This document shows, one piece after another, positions 25,117-33,753 of a stretch of DNA of 64,000 bases. A model generated the notes under the pieces. The model saw only the letters and a program-made list of their open reading frames with translations. It made no database searches and had not been told where the DNA came from. Each line of letters begins with the position of its first letter. Position 1 is the first letter of the stretch. Position numbers and translations under genes: made by a program. The stretch covers positions 2,875,001 through 2,939,000 of the forward strand of contig NZ_JAUTBJ010000002.1 in assembly GCF_030819175.1 (NCBI RefSeq). The letters run 5' to 3'. This stretch comes from Sphingomonas sp. SORGH_AS_0879 (GTDB lineage Bacteria > Pseudomonadota > Alphaproteobacteria > Sphingomonadales > Sphingomonadaceae).

Positions 25117-25536
25117 ATGGCCAACGCATCCCGTATCGATCCCGGCGCCTTCGACGTGCTTCCTCTCGACAAGGGGATCGCCGCCAGCCGTCGCCGGATC
25201 GAGGCGATGGAGGCCATGCTGGAGCGCGTGGTCGTGCTGCCCGGCATCAACCGCCCGATCGGGCTGGACGTGGTGCTGGGGCTGGTCCCCGTCGTCGGCG
25301 ATATCGCCGCCGCCGCGCTGGGCAGCTATATCATCTGGGAGGCGCGCAATCTGGGCCTGTCGAAGTTCCAGATGCTGCGGATGATGGGCAATGTCGGCTT
25401 CGACGCGGTGCTGGGCTTCGTGCCGCTGATCGGCGATGCGGCGGACGTGCTGTTCCGGTCCAACACCCGGAACCTGCGGATCATCCGCAAGCATCTCGAC
25501 AAGCATCACCCCTCCACCGTGACGGTGGAGGGATAA
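25117..25536 (+). CDS. DUF4112 domain-containing protein
   Basis: 139 aa. The middle shows the DUF4112 pattern: LDVVLGLVPVVGDIAAAALGSY and later VGFDAVLGFVPLIGDAADVLF, two hydrophobic hairpins with repeated GxVPxxGD motifs, predicted membrane-associated. Function unknown. The ATG at 25117 follows the stop of the preceding gene by 5 bp; a start at 25072 would overlap it by 40 bp and is less likely. Confidence 0.85.
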   Translation: MANASRIDPGAFDVLPLDKGIAASRRRIEAMEAMLERVVVLPGINRPIGLDVVLGLVPVVGDIAAAALGSYIIWEARNLGLSKFQMLRMMGNVGFDAVLGFVPLIGDAADVLFRSNTRNLRIIRKHLDKHHPSTVTVEG

Positions 25537-25541
25537 CAGGC

Positions 25542-26249
25542 TCAGCGTGCCCCGCGCCAGATCTTGATCGGCGCGCTGGGCGACAATCCGCCCTGATGGA
25601 CCGGGCAGCGGGCATAGCGGAACGCCTTGTTGAGGCAGATCCAGATTTCGTCCAGCCAGCCGTCGCGGGTCGCGGTCACGCGCATCATGTCGGCGGTCAT
25701 GCCCCGGTTCGCCGCCGCCACCGCACTCGCCAGATCGCCTGCGGTCAGCGCGCTACGGCGTGACAGCGCATTCATGTCGGGGAAGCGCAGGCGGTGGTAC
25801 AAGCCGTTCGACTGGGTGAAATAGCGCGATGGGCTATAGCCCGCCATGCAGGTGCCGTGCTTGGCCCATTCATGCTGCATGAGCTGGGCGGAGGGGGTGG
25901 CGCAGATGTGACGGCGCACGACCGGCTGGGGCAGGATCGCGGTCGGGCGGCAATATTGCGGCCAATCCTTGCCCACCCCATCGGGCCAAAGCCCGTGCAG
26001 GGTGAAGCCGAAGCGATTGCCCGATCCGCACTGGAAACGGCTGTCCCCCTTGGGGTCGCGGCAATATTGCGGGCTCCAGGTGATGGCCAGCGTATAGCCG
26101 CCGATGGGCAGGACACGCACCGGCTGGCTGCGGCTGGGCAGATCGGGGCGGATGCTCTGCGTGGCCATCGGGGCGGAGCATTGCAGCGTCTGCGCGCCCG
26201 CCAGTTGCGGTACCGCCAGCATCGCCAGCGCGATCAGGGTCGTCTTCAT
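25542..26249 (-). CDS. Ribonuclease T2 family protein, secreted
   Basis: 235 aa. Signal peptide MKTTLIALAMLAVPQLAGAQ, then the two catalytic blocks of RNase T2: FTLHGLWP (H85) and HEWAKHGTC (H126, E127, H131). Several cysteines can form disulfides. It should degrade RNA in the periplasm or outside. ATG overlaps the stop of the upstream small membrane protein (ATGA), placing it last in the nadA-nadC-membrane protein operon. Confidence 0.95.
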   Translation of the reverse strand: MKTTLIALAMLAVPQLAGAQTLQCSAPMATQSIRPDLPSRSQPVRVLPIGGYTLAITWSPQYCRDPKGDSRFQCGSGNRFGFTLHGLWPDGVGKDWPQYCRPTAILPQPVVRRHICATPSAQLMQHEWAKHGTCMAGYSPSRYFTQSNGLYHRLRFPDMNALSRRSALTAGDLASAVAAANRGMTADMMRVTATRDGWLDEIWICLNKAFRYARCPVHQGGLSPSAPIKIWRGAR

Positions 26250-26641
26250 GCCTCACTCACCTCCGCCATGGTGCGATACCAGGCCATCGCATTGGGCCGC
26301 ATCAGCATGACGACGGCGACCAGCGACGCCGCCGCCTGCACGCTGGTCAGCACCCCGAACAGCCCCTGCGCCAGCGCGCCTTCGGACACCTGATACAGAA
26401 AACCGAGCAGATTCAGCACGGTCAGGATCACCAGGAAGACCAGTCCGCCCCGGCTCGCCATCCGCGTGACCAGCAGGGTCGCCAACAGGAACAGCCCGAT
26501 CAGCAAGCCATTGGCGATCACCGCGATCGCCACCCCCGCCTGCGCGACCGTGTCGCCCCAGCCCAAGACCGCCAGCACGAGCAGCAACAGGATGGCGAGG
26601 AACGACAGCCGCTCGCCCAATATCACCGATTTCGGTCGCAC
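26246..26641 (-). CDS. Small membrane protein, function unknown
   Basis: 131 aa with four likely transmembrane helices (LSFLAILLLLVLAVLGWG; AGVAIAVIANGLLIGLFLLA; GLVFLVILTVLNLLGFLY; AASLVAVVMLMRP). GTG start at 26641 is chosen because AAGGGGAAAAGG precedes it closely; the frame upstream overlaps nadC. It lies between nadC and the RNase T2 gene with ATGA overlap at its 3' end. No recognised family. Confidence 0.75.
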   Translation of the reverse strand: MRPKSVILGERLSFLAILLLLVLAVLGWGDTVAQAGVAIAVIANGLLIGLFLLATLLVTRMASRGGLVFLVILTVLNLLGFLYQVSEGALAQGLFGVLTSVQAAASLVAVVMLMRPNAMAWYRTMAEVSEA

Positions 26642-26670
26642 GCCCTTTTCCCCTTCACGAAACGCCGACG

Positions 26671-27507
26671 TCAGGCGGCGGCGAAATCCAGTCCGATATC
26701 CGCCGCCGGGGCCGACTGGGTCAAGCGGCCCACGCTGATATAGGTCACGCCGGTTTCCGCCAGCGCGCGGATGGTGTCCAGCCGGACGCCACCCGATGCC
26801 TCGGTCGGCACGCGCCCGGCGACCAGCGCGACACCCTCCGCCAATTGCGCCGGGCCCATATTGTCGAGCAGCAAATGAGTCGCCCCCGCCGCCAGCGCGG
26901 GCTCGATCTGGTCGAGATGGTCGACCTCGACGATGATCCGGGCGATCCCCGCATCCCTGGCGGCCGTCACCGCCGGACCGATCCCGCCCGCGACCGCGAC
27001 GTGATTGTCCTTGATCATCGCCGCATCCCACAGGCCCATGCGATGGTTCTGCGCGCCACCCATGCGGGTCGCGTATTTCTCGATCAGGCGAAGGCCGGGG
27101 ATCGTCTTGCGGGTATCGAGCAGCGTCGCGCCGGTCCCCTCGATCGCGGCGACATAGGCCGCCGTCATCGTCGCGATGCCCGACAGGTGCTGGACGGTGT
27201 TGAGCGCAGAACGCTCGGCGGTCAGCATCGCCCGTGCCTTGCCCGACAGGCGGAGCAACGCGGTGCCCGGTGCGACGCTCGCCCCGTCCTCGACCAGCCG
27301 CTCGATCACCACATCCGGGTCGAGGCGGCGAAAGAACGCCTCGGCAATGGGCAGCCCGGCGACGGTGATCGCGTCACGGCTGGCCATGGTGCCGATGAAG
27401 CGCGCCTCGGCCGGGATCACGGCGGCGGAGGTGATGTCGCCCCCCGGCCCCAGATCCTCGGCCAGCGTCGCCGTCACGAAAGCGTCGAGGTCGAACCCGT
27501 CGATCAT
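26671..27507 (-). CDS. nadC: Nicotinate-nucleotide pyrophosphorylase (quinolinate phosphoribosyltransferase)
   Basis: 278 aa. Converts quinolinate and PRPP to nicotinate mononucleotide in de novo NAD synthesis. Signatures: LSGIATMTAAYV, LDTRKTIPGLRLIEKYA, GGAQNHRMGLWDAAMIKDNH, and IIVEVDHLDQ followed by LLLDNMGPAQL. ATGA overlap with the nadA stop indicates coupling. No nadB or aspartate dehydrogenase lies in the window, so the first step of the pathway must be encoded elsewhere. Confidence 0.97.
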   Translation of the reverse strand: MIDGFDLDAFVTATLAEDLGPGGDITSAAVIPAEARFIGTMASRDAITVAGLPIAEAFFRRLDPDVVIERLVEDGASVAPGTALLRLSGKARAMLTAERSALNTVQHLSGIATMTAAYVAAIEGTGATLLDTRKTIPGLRLIEKYATRMGGAQNHRMGLWDAAMIKDNHVAVAGGIGPAVTAARDAGIARIIVEVDHLDQIEPALAAGATHLLLDNMGPAQLAEGVALVAGRVPTEASGGVRLDTIRALAETGVTYISVGRLTQSAPAADIGLDFAAA

Positions 27508-28496
27508 CCCGCGCGGACCGGACCCAGATCGCCCCGGCCCACCGTGCCGCTGGCGAGCGTCAGCATCGCGTCCAGGCTCTTCTTGGCCTGGAGCCGCAGC
27601 CCTTCCTCGATCTCGACGCGCGGGGTCAGGTCGCGGAGCGCCAGATACAGCTTCTCCATCGTGTTCAACGCCATGTACGGGCAGATATTGCAGTTGCAGT
27701 TGCCGTCCGCGCCCGGCGCGCCGATGAAGCTCTTGCCCGGCATCGCCTTCTGCATCTGGTGGATGATGTGCGGCTCGGTCGCGACGATCAGCGTGTCACC
27801 GGTCACGGTTTGCGCGAATTCCAGGATGCCGCGCGTCGATCCGACATAATCGGCATGGTCGAGGATGACGGCGGGACATTCGGGATGCGCGGCGATCGGC
27901 GCATCGGGATACTGGGCACGCAGCTTGAGCAGTTCGGTCTCGCTGAACGCCTCGTGCACGATGCACACGCCCGGCCAGAGCAGCATCTCGCGCCCGGTCT
28001 TGCGCGCCAGATAGCCGCCGAGATTGCGGTCGGGGCCGAAGATGATCTTCTGATCGGGATCGATCTGCGACAGGATCTGCTCGGCAGAGGATGACGTCAC
28101 GATGATGTCGGAGAGCGCCTTCACCTCGGTCGAGCAGTTGATATAGGTCAGCGCGATATGGTCCGGGTGCTGGGCGCGGAACTCGGCGAACTGCTCGGGG
28201 GGACAGCTATCCTCCAGGCTGCACCCGGCGGCCATGTCGGGCAGGACCACGATCTTGTCGGGCGACAGGATCTTGGCCGTCTCCGCCATGAAGCGCACCC
28301 CGCAAAAGGCGATGACGTCCGCATCGGTCGCCTGCGCCTTACGGCTGAGGTCCAGGCTGTCGCCGACGAAATCGGCCAGGTCCTGAATCTCGGGCTTCTG
28401 ATAATAATGGGCGAGGATGACGGCGTTGCGTTCCTTGCGGAGGCGGTCGATCTCGGCGCGCAGGTCGAGGCCCGTCAGATTCGTCTGGATGGTCAT
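27504..28496 (-). CDS. nadA: Quinolinate synthase A
   Basis: 330 aa. [4Fe-4S] enzyme making quinolinate from iminoaspartate and DHAP. Motifs: VILAHYYQKPEIQDLADFVG, GDSLDLSRKA, FCGVRFMAETAKIL (C65), GCSLEDSC, and the C-terminal CNCNICPYMALN cluster region. The start at 28496 has AGGGGAAA upstream and matches the family; longer frames do not. First gene of a nadA-nadC-membrane protein-RNase T2 operon. Confidence 0.96.
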   Translation of the reverse strand: MTIQTNLTGLDLRAEIDRLRKERNAVILAHYYQKPEIQDLADFVGDSLDLSRKAQATDADVIAFCGVRFMAETAKILSPDKIVVLPDMAAGCSLEDSCPPEQFAEFRAQHPDHIALTYINCSTEVKALSDIIVTSSSAEQILSQIDPDQKIIFGPDRNLGGYLARKTGREMLLWPGVCIVHEAFSETELLKLRAQYPDAPIAAHPECPAVILDHADYVGSTRGILEFAQTVTGDTLIVATEPHIIHQMQKAMPGKSFIGAPGADGNCNCNICPYMALNTMEKLYLALRDLTPRVEIEEGLRLQAKKSLDAMLTLASGTVGRGDLGPVRAG

Positions 28497-28541
28497 GTCA
28501 TTTCCCCTAGGCGCACGCGCGTGCGCCGACAATCGGTGACG

Positions 28542-29276
28542 TTAACCCGCGTTGTCCAGAACCTCCTGCACCGTGCGGGTGGTGTCCCAATGTTCGTCGT
28601 TGGGCGACTCGTCGGAAAAGTGCACCTTCACGGTCGCATCCACCCCGGCGGCGCGTAGCGGCATGGCAAAGCTCCGCTCCACCGCGCGGCGGGTCGCATC
28701 GCGCGCCAGCTTCATCGGCGAAGGCGCGCGGGCCTGGCGCATCAACTCGACCTGTCCGGCAGTGCGATTGGCGGCGTCCAGCCGCTGCTCGGCATCGGTA
28801 AAGGTGGTCAGCACCCCGCCCGAGCCATATTCGCGGATCGCCGCCAGATCGACCTGCGGCCCGTCGACCTCCACCGGCGGCAGCGTCACCGACAGGGTGC
28901 GGTTCCCCGCATCCCAGCGGACGTCCTGCTGGCGCAGCTTGCCCAGATCGACCTCATAACGGACCATGCCCGGCATGATCAGCGTCCGCTCGGTCGAAAA
29001 GCCCAGTTGCGACTGGCGCGAGGTGACGACCGCGACATAGCGCGCGGCGAAGGCGGACAGCCGGTTCTGCTCGCGAAGTCCGTCCAGGCTGGCCCGCGCG
29101 ATCGTCGTCGGATCGGGGGTCAGCCGGTCGGCGATATAGCGCTGCACGCCCCATATGGCGATCAGGCCCGCCAGGACCAGCAGCACCAGCACGCCGGCCA
29201 CCTTGGTCAGGAGCAGGCCGACACCGCCGCGTGACGGAGTCGTGGGGTCGGGGGAGGTCACGCCGCGCTCGTCCAT
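28542..29276 (-). CDS. DUF4230 domain-containing membrane-anchored protein
   Basis: 244 aa. One N-terminal TM helix (VAGVLVLLVLAGLIAIWGV), then a periplasmic/exposed DUF4230 region with FAARYVAVVTSRQ, MPGMVRYEVDLGKL and a C-terminal DATRRAVERSF helix. Function unknown. ATG at 29276 is used. It overlaps the 3' end of the upstream metallo-hydrolase gene by 19 bp, so they are probably cotranscribed. Confidence 0.88.
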   Translation of the reverse strand: MDERGVTSPDPTTPSRGGVGLLLTKVAGVLVLLVLAGLIAIWGVQRYIADRLTPDPTTIARASLDGLREQNRLSAFAARYVAVVTSRQSQLGFSTERTLIMPGMVRYEVDLGKLRQQDVRWDAGNRTLSVTLPPVEVDGPQVDLAAIREYGSGGVLTTFTDAEQRLDAANRTAGQVELMRQARAPSPMKLARDATRRAVERSFAMPLRAAGVDATVKVHFSDESPNDEHWDTTRTVQEVLDNAG

Positions 29277-30118
29277 GATGCTCCTTCCTCGCGGACCAGC
29301 CCGCGTGTGCGCAGGTCGTAGAGATGCGCCATGACCGAGCGTTCCGCCGCCGGAAGCAGCCTGGGGTTCAGCCCGACATACATACGCGCGGTCATCGCCG
29401 CGATGGTCAGGTCGTCGCCCTGGCGCAGCAGACGCAGAATCTGCCCCTCGCGCTGCTTGCGATGGCCCAGCATCCCGCGCACCAGCCGCTGCGGATTGTC
29501 GACCGCCTCGCCGTGTCCGGGATAATAGACGCGGTCGTCGCGCTCCATCAGCTTTTCGAGGCTCGCCATATAATCGGCCATGTCGCCATCGGGGGGCGAG
29601 ACGATGCTGGTCGACCAGCCCATGACATGATCGCCGGAAAACAGCGCCCTGGTCTCGGGCAACGCGAAGGCCAGATGGTTGGAGGTATGGCCCGGCGTCG
29701 CGATGGCGGTGAGCGTCCACCCATCGCCGGACACGCCCTCCCCCTCCGCCAGCACATGGTCGGGCGCATAGTCCCGGTCGAACGCCGCGTCGGACCGCCC
29801 GCCATCATAATCCGGCGCGAAGGGGGCCGCGCCGACGATCGGCGCGCCGGTCGCCTTCGCCAGCGGGCGGGCGGCCGGGCTATGGTCGCGGTGGTGATGG
29901 GTTATCACGATCGCTTCCACGCGGCGTCCGCCGATCGCGCGCAGCAGCGCGTCGAGATGGGCGGGATCGTCGGGCCCCGGATCGATCACCGCGACGTCAC
30001 GGTCGCCGACGATATGCGTCTGCGTCCCCGTATAGGTGAAGGGCGAGGCATTGGGAGCGAGCACGCGGGAAACCAGCGGCTCAAGCTGGATCGGAATGCC
30101 GGTCGGGTGCTCAGCCAT
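29258..30118 (-). CDS. MBL-fold metallo-hydrolase (LACTB2/glyoxalase II-like)
   Basis: 286 aa. Metal-binding HHHRDH (H74, H76, D78, H79), later GHTSNHLAF, FSGDHVMGW and YYPGHGEAV, the full set of metallo-beta-lactamase-fold ligands. A C-terminal winged-helix-like tail (HRKQREGQILRLL) matches LACTB2-type RNases. The substrate cannot be stated from sequence. ATG at 30118 is the first with family-like start; an upstream in-frame start at 30178 is less likely. Confidence 0.9.
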   Translation of the reverse strand: MAEHPTGIPIQLEPLVSRVLAPNASPFTYTGTQTHIVGDRDVAVIDPGPDDPAHLDALLRAIGGRRVEAIVITHHHRDHSPAARPLAKATGAPIVGAAPFAPDYDGGRSDAAFDRDYAPDHVLAEGEGVSGDGWTLTAIATPGHTSNHLAFALPETRALFSGDHVMGWSTSIVSPPDGDMADYMASLEKLMERDDRVYYPGHGEAVDNPQRLVRGMLGHRKQREGQILRLLRQGDDLTIAAMTARMYVGLNPRLLPAAERSVMAHLYDLRTRGLVREEGASWTSAA

Positions 30119-30209
30119 CGCCCTATATGTGGGCAAGAGGCGCGCAAGAGGCAACCCCTGTGCCCGACGGGCGAACACAGGGGTCGAGTGGGGGTAACAT
30201 CGTGAAGGA

Positions 30210-31829
30210 TCAATCGTCGGCGCGGTTCGCCATCTCGGCCTTCAGTTCGGCGGTCGCCTCGTTCAGGCCATTCAGCGCGTCGCGGCGAGCATCCTCGGAC
30301 AGGTTGCGGTCGCGGATGATCGAGGCGCGGGCATTTTCGATGCTGGCCAGCGCGATCCGCATGTTCACCTGCGCCGTGCGCTGGGCGCTCAGGGCGGACA
30401 AGGACGCCTGGCGTGCCATCTTTTCGATCCGGTCGGTGCAGATGACGGTCACCTGCTGCTTCGTCCGGCCATTGGTCGTGACATAACTCGTCCGCGTATC
30501 GCTGCCGGCGGTGCCGCACGTGCCCGACCGGACCAGCGGCATGGGGCCCATGGCGACGCGACCGTCGGTGGTCACGATCCGGAAACGGCGACCGTTGCGG
30601 GTGGTGACGACACGCATCCCGTCCGTTTCCGCGACTTGCGGCGTTTCCGGGACCATCGGCGTCATGGGGGCCATCGGGTCCAGCGGTGCCGCCGCGACCG
30701 CCCGCTTGGCGGGTGCGGCGGGTGCGGCGGGTGCGGCGACGCCGGGTGATGCCACCGTCGACGGCGTGACAAGGGCTTCGGGCGCTTCAGGGGGTTCGGG
30801 CGATTCGGCCTGTTCGGGCGCTTCGGGCGCTGCGGGCAAGGCGGGTGTGGTCAGGTCGACGCCGATCGTCCGTTCGACCTTCTTGGTCAGCGCCGCCGCC
30901 GCCGGAGTACCCGACGCCGTCATCCCCAGCCCGCCCAGCACCAGCAACGACACGGTCGCCGCGCCCAGCGCCAATTGACGACGCGATGTCGGAGAAGTGG
31001 TCAACATCTTCAGCCTCCCTTTCAGATCATCGATGGTGTGGAGATGGCATGCGCCCGACAGCGCCCGGCCATGCGCGGCCTTGACGATCGCGCAGGCATA
31101 GACATGCCGGTCGGCGCGGCTGCGGCCCTTCAGCACGCGGGCGTCATTGGCAAGTTCCTGATCGGCGCGAAACGCATGGAAGGCGCGCCAGGCGATCGGG
31201 TTGAACCAGTGGAGCGCCAGTACGCCGAGCGCGATCCAGTTGGCGATCAGGTCGCCGCGCGCATGGTGGCCCAGCTCATGCGCCAGCGCCAGGTCGCGCT
31301 CGTCGGCGTCGTAGCGCTCGGCGAAATCGCGCGGGAAGGCAACGTAACGGCGCCAGATCCCGAAGGCGAGCGGCCCCGGTGCACCGTCGCTGGCCACCAC
31401 ATGGACGCCGTCCACTGCCTCCAGCGGCTCGGCCGTCGCAAGCAACCGGCTGCGGAAGCGCCAGTGGCGGAGAAGCTGAAATGCCAGGAACCCGGCGGCC
31501 CCGACGATCCAGAACAGCGCGATCCCCTGCCCCAGGCTGGGCCAGACGCTGGAGGTCGCGATCGGTGCGGGAAGCTGGGTCGCCATCGGCACGACGACAT
31601 AGGCGTTCAGCGTCTCGCCCATCGCCGAGAGCGGCGGCGTCGCCTGCTCCGACACCTGATGCGGCATCCGGGGCAGCAACAGCCGGAGCAGCGGCAGCGC
31701 CCAGAGCGCATAGGCGATCTGTGGCCCGAAGGCCTCACGGACATGACGCCGGGCCAGCAGGACCAGCGCCATGAGCAGGGTGGAGGCGATCATGGCCTCC
31801 ACCGCCCAGCCCAACGTCGCGCCGCTCAC
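30210..31829 (-). CDS. M56 family membrane metallopeptidase (BlaR1-like signal transducer)
   Basis: 539 aa. N-terminal TM helices, then the zinc peptidase motif HELGHH (H184, E185, H188) followed by ALHWFNPIAWRAFHAFRADQELANDARVL, typical of peptidase M56. After residue 280 a TM helix precedes a periplasmic region of low complexity, with Pro/Ala/Glu-rich runs and a C-terminal part that is not a penicillin-binding sensor. It is coupled to a BlaI-type repressor (ATGA overlap), which it probably cleaves on sensing a cell-surface signal. Confidence 0.92.
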   Translation of the reverse strand: MSGATLGWAVEAMIASTLLMALVLLARRHVREAFGPQIAYALWALPLLRLLLPRMPHQVSEQATPPLSAMGETLNAYVVVPMATQLPAPIATSSVWPSLGQGIALFWIVGAAGFLAFQLLRHWRFRSRLLATAEPLEAVDGVHVVASDGAPGPLAFGIWRRYVAFPRDFAERYDADERDLALAHELGHHARGDLIANWIALGVLALHWFNPIAWRAFHAFRADQELANDARVLKGRSRADRHVYACAIVKAAHGRALSGACHLHTIDDLKGRLKMLTTSPTSRRQLALGAATVSLLVLGGLGMTASGTPAAAALTKKVERTIGVDLTTPALPAAPEAPEQAESPEPPEAPEALVTPSTVASPGVAAPAAPAAPAKRAVAAAPLDPMAPMTPMVPETPQVAETDGMRVVTTRNGRRFRIVTTDGRVAMGPMPLVRSGTCGTAGSDTRTSYVTTNGRTKQQVTVICTDRIEKMARQASLSALSAQRTAQVNMRIALASIENARASIIRDRNLSEDARRDALNGLNEATAELKAEMANRADD

Positions 31830-32194
31830 GCCTTCAGTTCCTTGAGCAGGGCCTCGATCTCGGAAATATCCTGCGCGGTCAGTTCGTCCCGCTCGGCCAG
31901 ATGCGCGACCAGCGGGGTCAGGCGACCACCGAACAGCCGGTCGATCAGGCGACGGGATTCGCCGACGACATAATCGTCGCGCGCGACCAGCGGGCGATAG
32001 AGATAGCGCCGCCCCTGTTCCTCATGCGCGATCGCTTCCTTGGCGAGCAGGCGGCCGAGCAGCGTCTTGACCGTATTGGTCGTCCAACCGCGTTCGGGAT
32101 CGACCCTCTCCGCCACGTCCTGCGCGGTCAGTGGAGCGTCCTCCCACAGGACCTCCATCACCGCGTGTTCGGCATCGCTGATACGCTCGGCCAT
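31826..32194 (-). CDS. BlaI/MecI/CopY family transcriptional repressor
   Basis: 122 aa winged-helix: ISDAEHAVMEVLWEDAPLTA, ERGWTTNTVKTLLGRLLAK, then dimerisation helices with RLIDRLFGGRLTPLVAHL. Family members bind TACA-N2-TGTA-like operators and are cut by their M56 partner. Two operator-like dyads lie 18-56 bp upstream. The M56 gene follows with a 4-bp overlap. Confidence 0.95.
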   Translation of the reverse strand: MAERISDAEHAVMEVLWEDAPLTAQDVAERVDPERGWTTNTVKTLLGRLLAKEAIAHEEQGRRYLYRPLVARDDYVVGESRRLIDRLFGGRLTPLVAHLAERDELTAQDISEIEALLKELKA

Positions 32195-32211
32195 CGACTC
32201 GCCCTCTCATT

Positions 32212-32250
32212 GATTACAAATGTAATCCTATAGCGATTACAGACGTAGTC
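32212..32250. promoter_or_regulatory. Two BlaI-type operators
   Basis: GATTACAAATGTAATC (32212-32227, perfect palindrome TTACA-AA-TGTAA) and GATTACAGACGTAGTC (32235-32250, one near copy). They are 23 bp apart and lie immediately upstream of the BlaI gene, so autorepression is expected. Confidence 0.85.
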
Positions 32251-32274
32251 AATAGGGCACTCGATGCGCTGCGG

Positions 32275-32394
32275 CACGGGGAGGTGGCAGGGCGCAGCCC
32301 TGACGGAGGGGGGCCTCCACAAAGGACGTCACTCGTGGAGCCCCCCCCTCCACCACCGCTTCGCGGCGGTCCCCCTCCCCGTTCCGGGGAGGAT
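32275..32394. repeat. Dispersed palindromic repeat, family A, copy 2
   Basis: About 120 bp: GGGGAGGTGGCAGG, CAGCCCTGACGGAGGGGG, a central CTCCAC...GTGGAG dyad, then CCCCCTCCACCACCGCTTCGCGG and CCCCGTTCCGGGGAGGAT. It resembles the copies at 6483 and 57802 but has diverged in the centre. Confidence 0.8.
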
Positions 32395-32432
32395 AGAAAA
32401 AGGGCCGGATCTTCATCCGGCCCCCTGTCGCA

Positions 32433-32765
32433 TCACGCGGTCTTCACGTCCTGGACCAATTCGGCCAGTTCGCCGCTTTCGTACATCTCCATCATGATGT
32501 CCGATCCGCCGACGAATTCGCCCTTCACGTAAAGCTGCGGAATGGTGGGCCAATCCGAATAGGCCTTGATGCCCTGGCGGATGCCCTGATCCTGTAGCAC
32601 GTCGACGCTCTCGAACGGCACGTCCAGATGGTTCAGGATCGCCACCGCCCGGCTGGAGAAACCGCATTGCGGGAAGAGCGGCGTGCCCTTCATGAACAGC
32701 AGGACGGCGTTGTCCTTTACCAGCGCGTCGATCCGCGCGTTCGTATCGTCAGTCATATCGGTCAT
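32433..32765 (-). CDS. grxD: Monothiol glutaredoxin (Grx4 family)
   Basis: 110 aa. The CGFS active site occurs in FPQCGFSSRAVAIL, and WPTIPQLYVKGEFVGGSDIM is the GSH-binding region. Such proteins transfer or sense [2Fe-2S] clusters together with BolA proteins, and a bolA gene lies immediately upstream. An in-frame ATG at 32756 is an alternative start. Confidence 0.95.
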   Translation of the reverse strand: MTDMTDDTNARIDALVKDNAVLLFMKGTPLFPQCGFSSRAVAILNHLDVPFESVDVLQDQGIRQGIKAYSDWPTIPQLYVKGEFVGGSDIMMEMYESGELAELVQDVKTA

Positions 32766-32779
32766 CCTCAGAAAAGGGA

Positions 32780-33016
32780 TCAGGCAGCGGGCACGGCGGT
32801 GGTCAGTTGCAGCGCGTGGAGTTCACCCCCCATGCGCCCGCCCAGCGCGGCATAGACGGCGCGGGTGCGGGCCACCCGGCTCATCCCCGCAAAGCTGGCG
32901 GCGGTGACGTGCGCGGCATAATGGTCGCCATCCCCGGCCAGGTCGGTGATGTCGACCTGCGCATCGGGGATGGCGGCGCGGATCATCGCGGCGATATCGT
33001 CGGCGGCCATCGGCAT
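32780..33016 (-). CDS. BolA family protein
   Basis: 78 aa: MAADDIAAMIRAAIPDA, then DGDHYAAHVTAASFAGMSRVARTRAVYAAL, fitting the BolA/IbaG fold with the conserved histidine in HYAAHV and the R-x-x-x-Vy pattern. BolA proteins bind [2Fe-2S]-Grx. The start at 33016 overlaps the zeta-subunit stop by a few bases; the gene order zeta-bolA-grxD is common in alphaproteobacteria. Confidence 0.93.
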   Translation of the reverse strand: MPMAADDIAAMIRAAIPDAQVDITDLAGDGDHYAAHVTAASFAGMSRVARTRAVYAALGGRMGGELHALQLTTAVPAA

Positions 33017-33017
33017 G

Positions 33018-33341
33018 TCAGCGGCTCTCCAGCAACTGGCGGCGCGCCTCGACCAGTTGCTCGTCCAGCGCGCGGCGAACCTCGGCTTCGTCCACATCAA
33101 TCCCGGCGGCGGTCAGGTCGCCCAGCAGCTTGCGGATGACATCCTCATCGCCCGCTTCCTCGAAATCGGCCTGCACGACCGCCTTGGCATAGGCATCGGT
33201 TTCCGCAGGGGTCAGCTTCATCCGCTGCGCCGCCCATTGCGCGACCAGTCGATTGCGCCGCGCCGTGATGCGGAACATCATGTCCTGATCCGCCGCGAAC
33301 TTCGCCTCGAACCCGCGCCTGCGCTCGTCAAAACTGTCCAT
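33018..33341 (-). CDS. ATPase inhibitor subunit zeta (DUF1476)
   Basis: 107 aa, helical and charged. It starts MDSFDERRRGFEAKFAADQD and continues FRITARRNRLVAQWAA, the typical DUF1476 block. In alphaproteobacteria this protein binds F1-ATPase and blocks ATP hydrolysis. First gene of the zeta-bolA-grxD cluster. Confidence 0.95.
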   Translation of the reverse strand: MDSFDERRRGFEAKFAADQDMMFRITARRNRLVAQWAAQRMKLTPAETDAYAKAVVQADFEEAGDEDVIRKLLGDLTAAGIDVDEAEVRRALDEQLVEARRQLLESR

Positions 33342-33581
33342 CGGTCCGCCATCCCCCTGCCCGCTCGGGGCGAATTAGTCATGGCGCCGAGATAGGATGG
33401 ACCGTCGCCCCGCGCAACCGATGCCCAGCATGAGCCCGTCCGATAGCCGAAATCTCGTTTCTCTATCGTAACGTCGGGAACTCTAGATCGCCAACGATCG
33501 TATTGGAATTATAAGAAAAAATGAGACGGAGCGCCCGCCGGTCCTGCCGAGGTCGCCCGATCCGCAGCATAGGAGAGAGCC

Positions 33582-33713
33582 ATGCGCAACACCTTCCCCC
33601 TGCCCCATGACGGCAGGCGTGACGGCGGCCCGATGGTCGGCATCATCAACGGCATCATCGGGTCGCTCGCGATCTGGGCCGTGATCGCGGCGGTGATCCT
33701 CACCGCATCCTAA
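33582..33713 (+). CDS. Small membrane protein, 43 aa
   Basis: 43 aa starting MRNTFPLPHDGRRDGGP, followed by one hydrophobic helix from VGIINGIIGSLAIW to the C-terminus. A strong Shine-Dalgarno AGGAGAG (33571-33577) precedes the ATG with proper spacing. Function unknown; the clear ribosome-binding site and TM segment make it likely to be real. Confidence 0.7.
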   Translation: MRNTFPLPHDGRRDGGPMVGIINGIIGSLAIWAVIAAVILTAS

Positions 33714-33753
33714 GCCGCCAACGCCTTGGCTCGAGAGGCGCGGCCAGCCGCGC

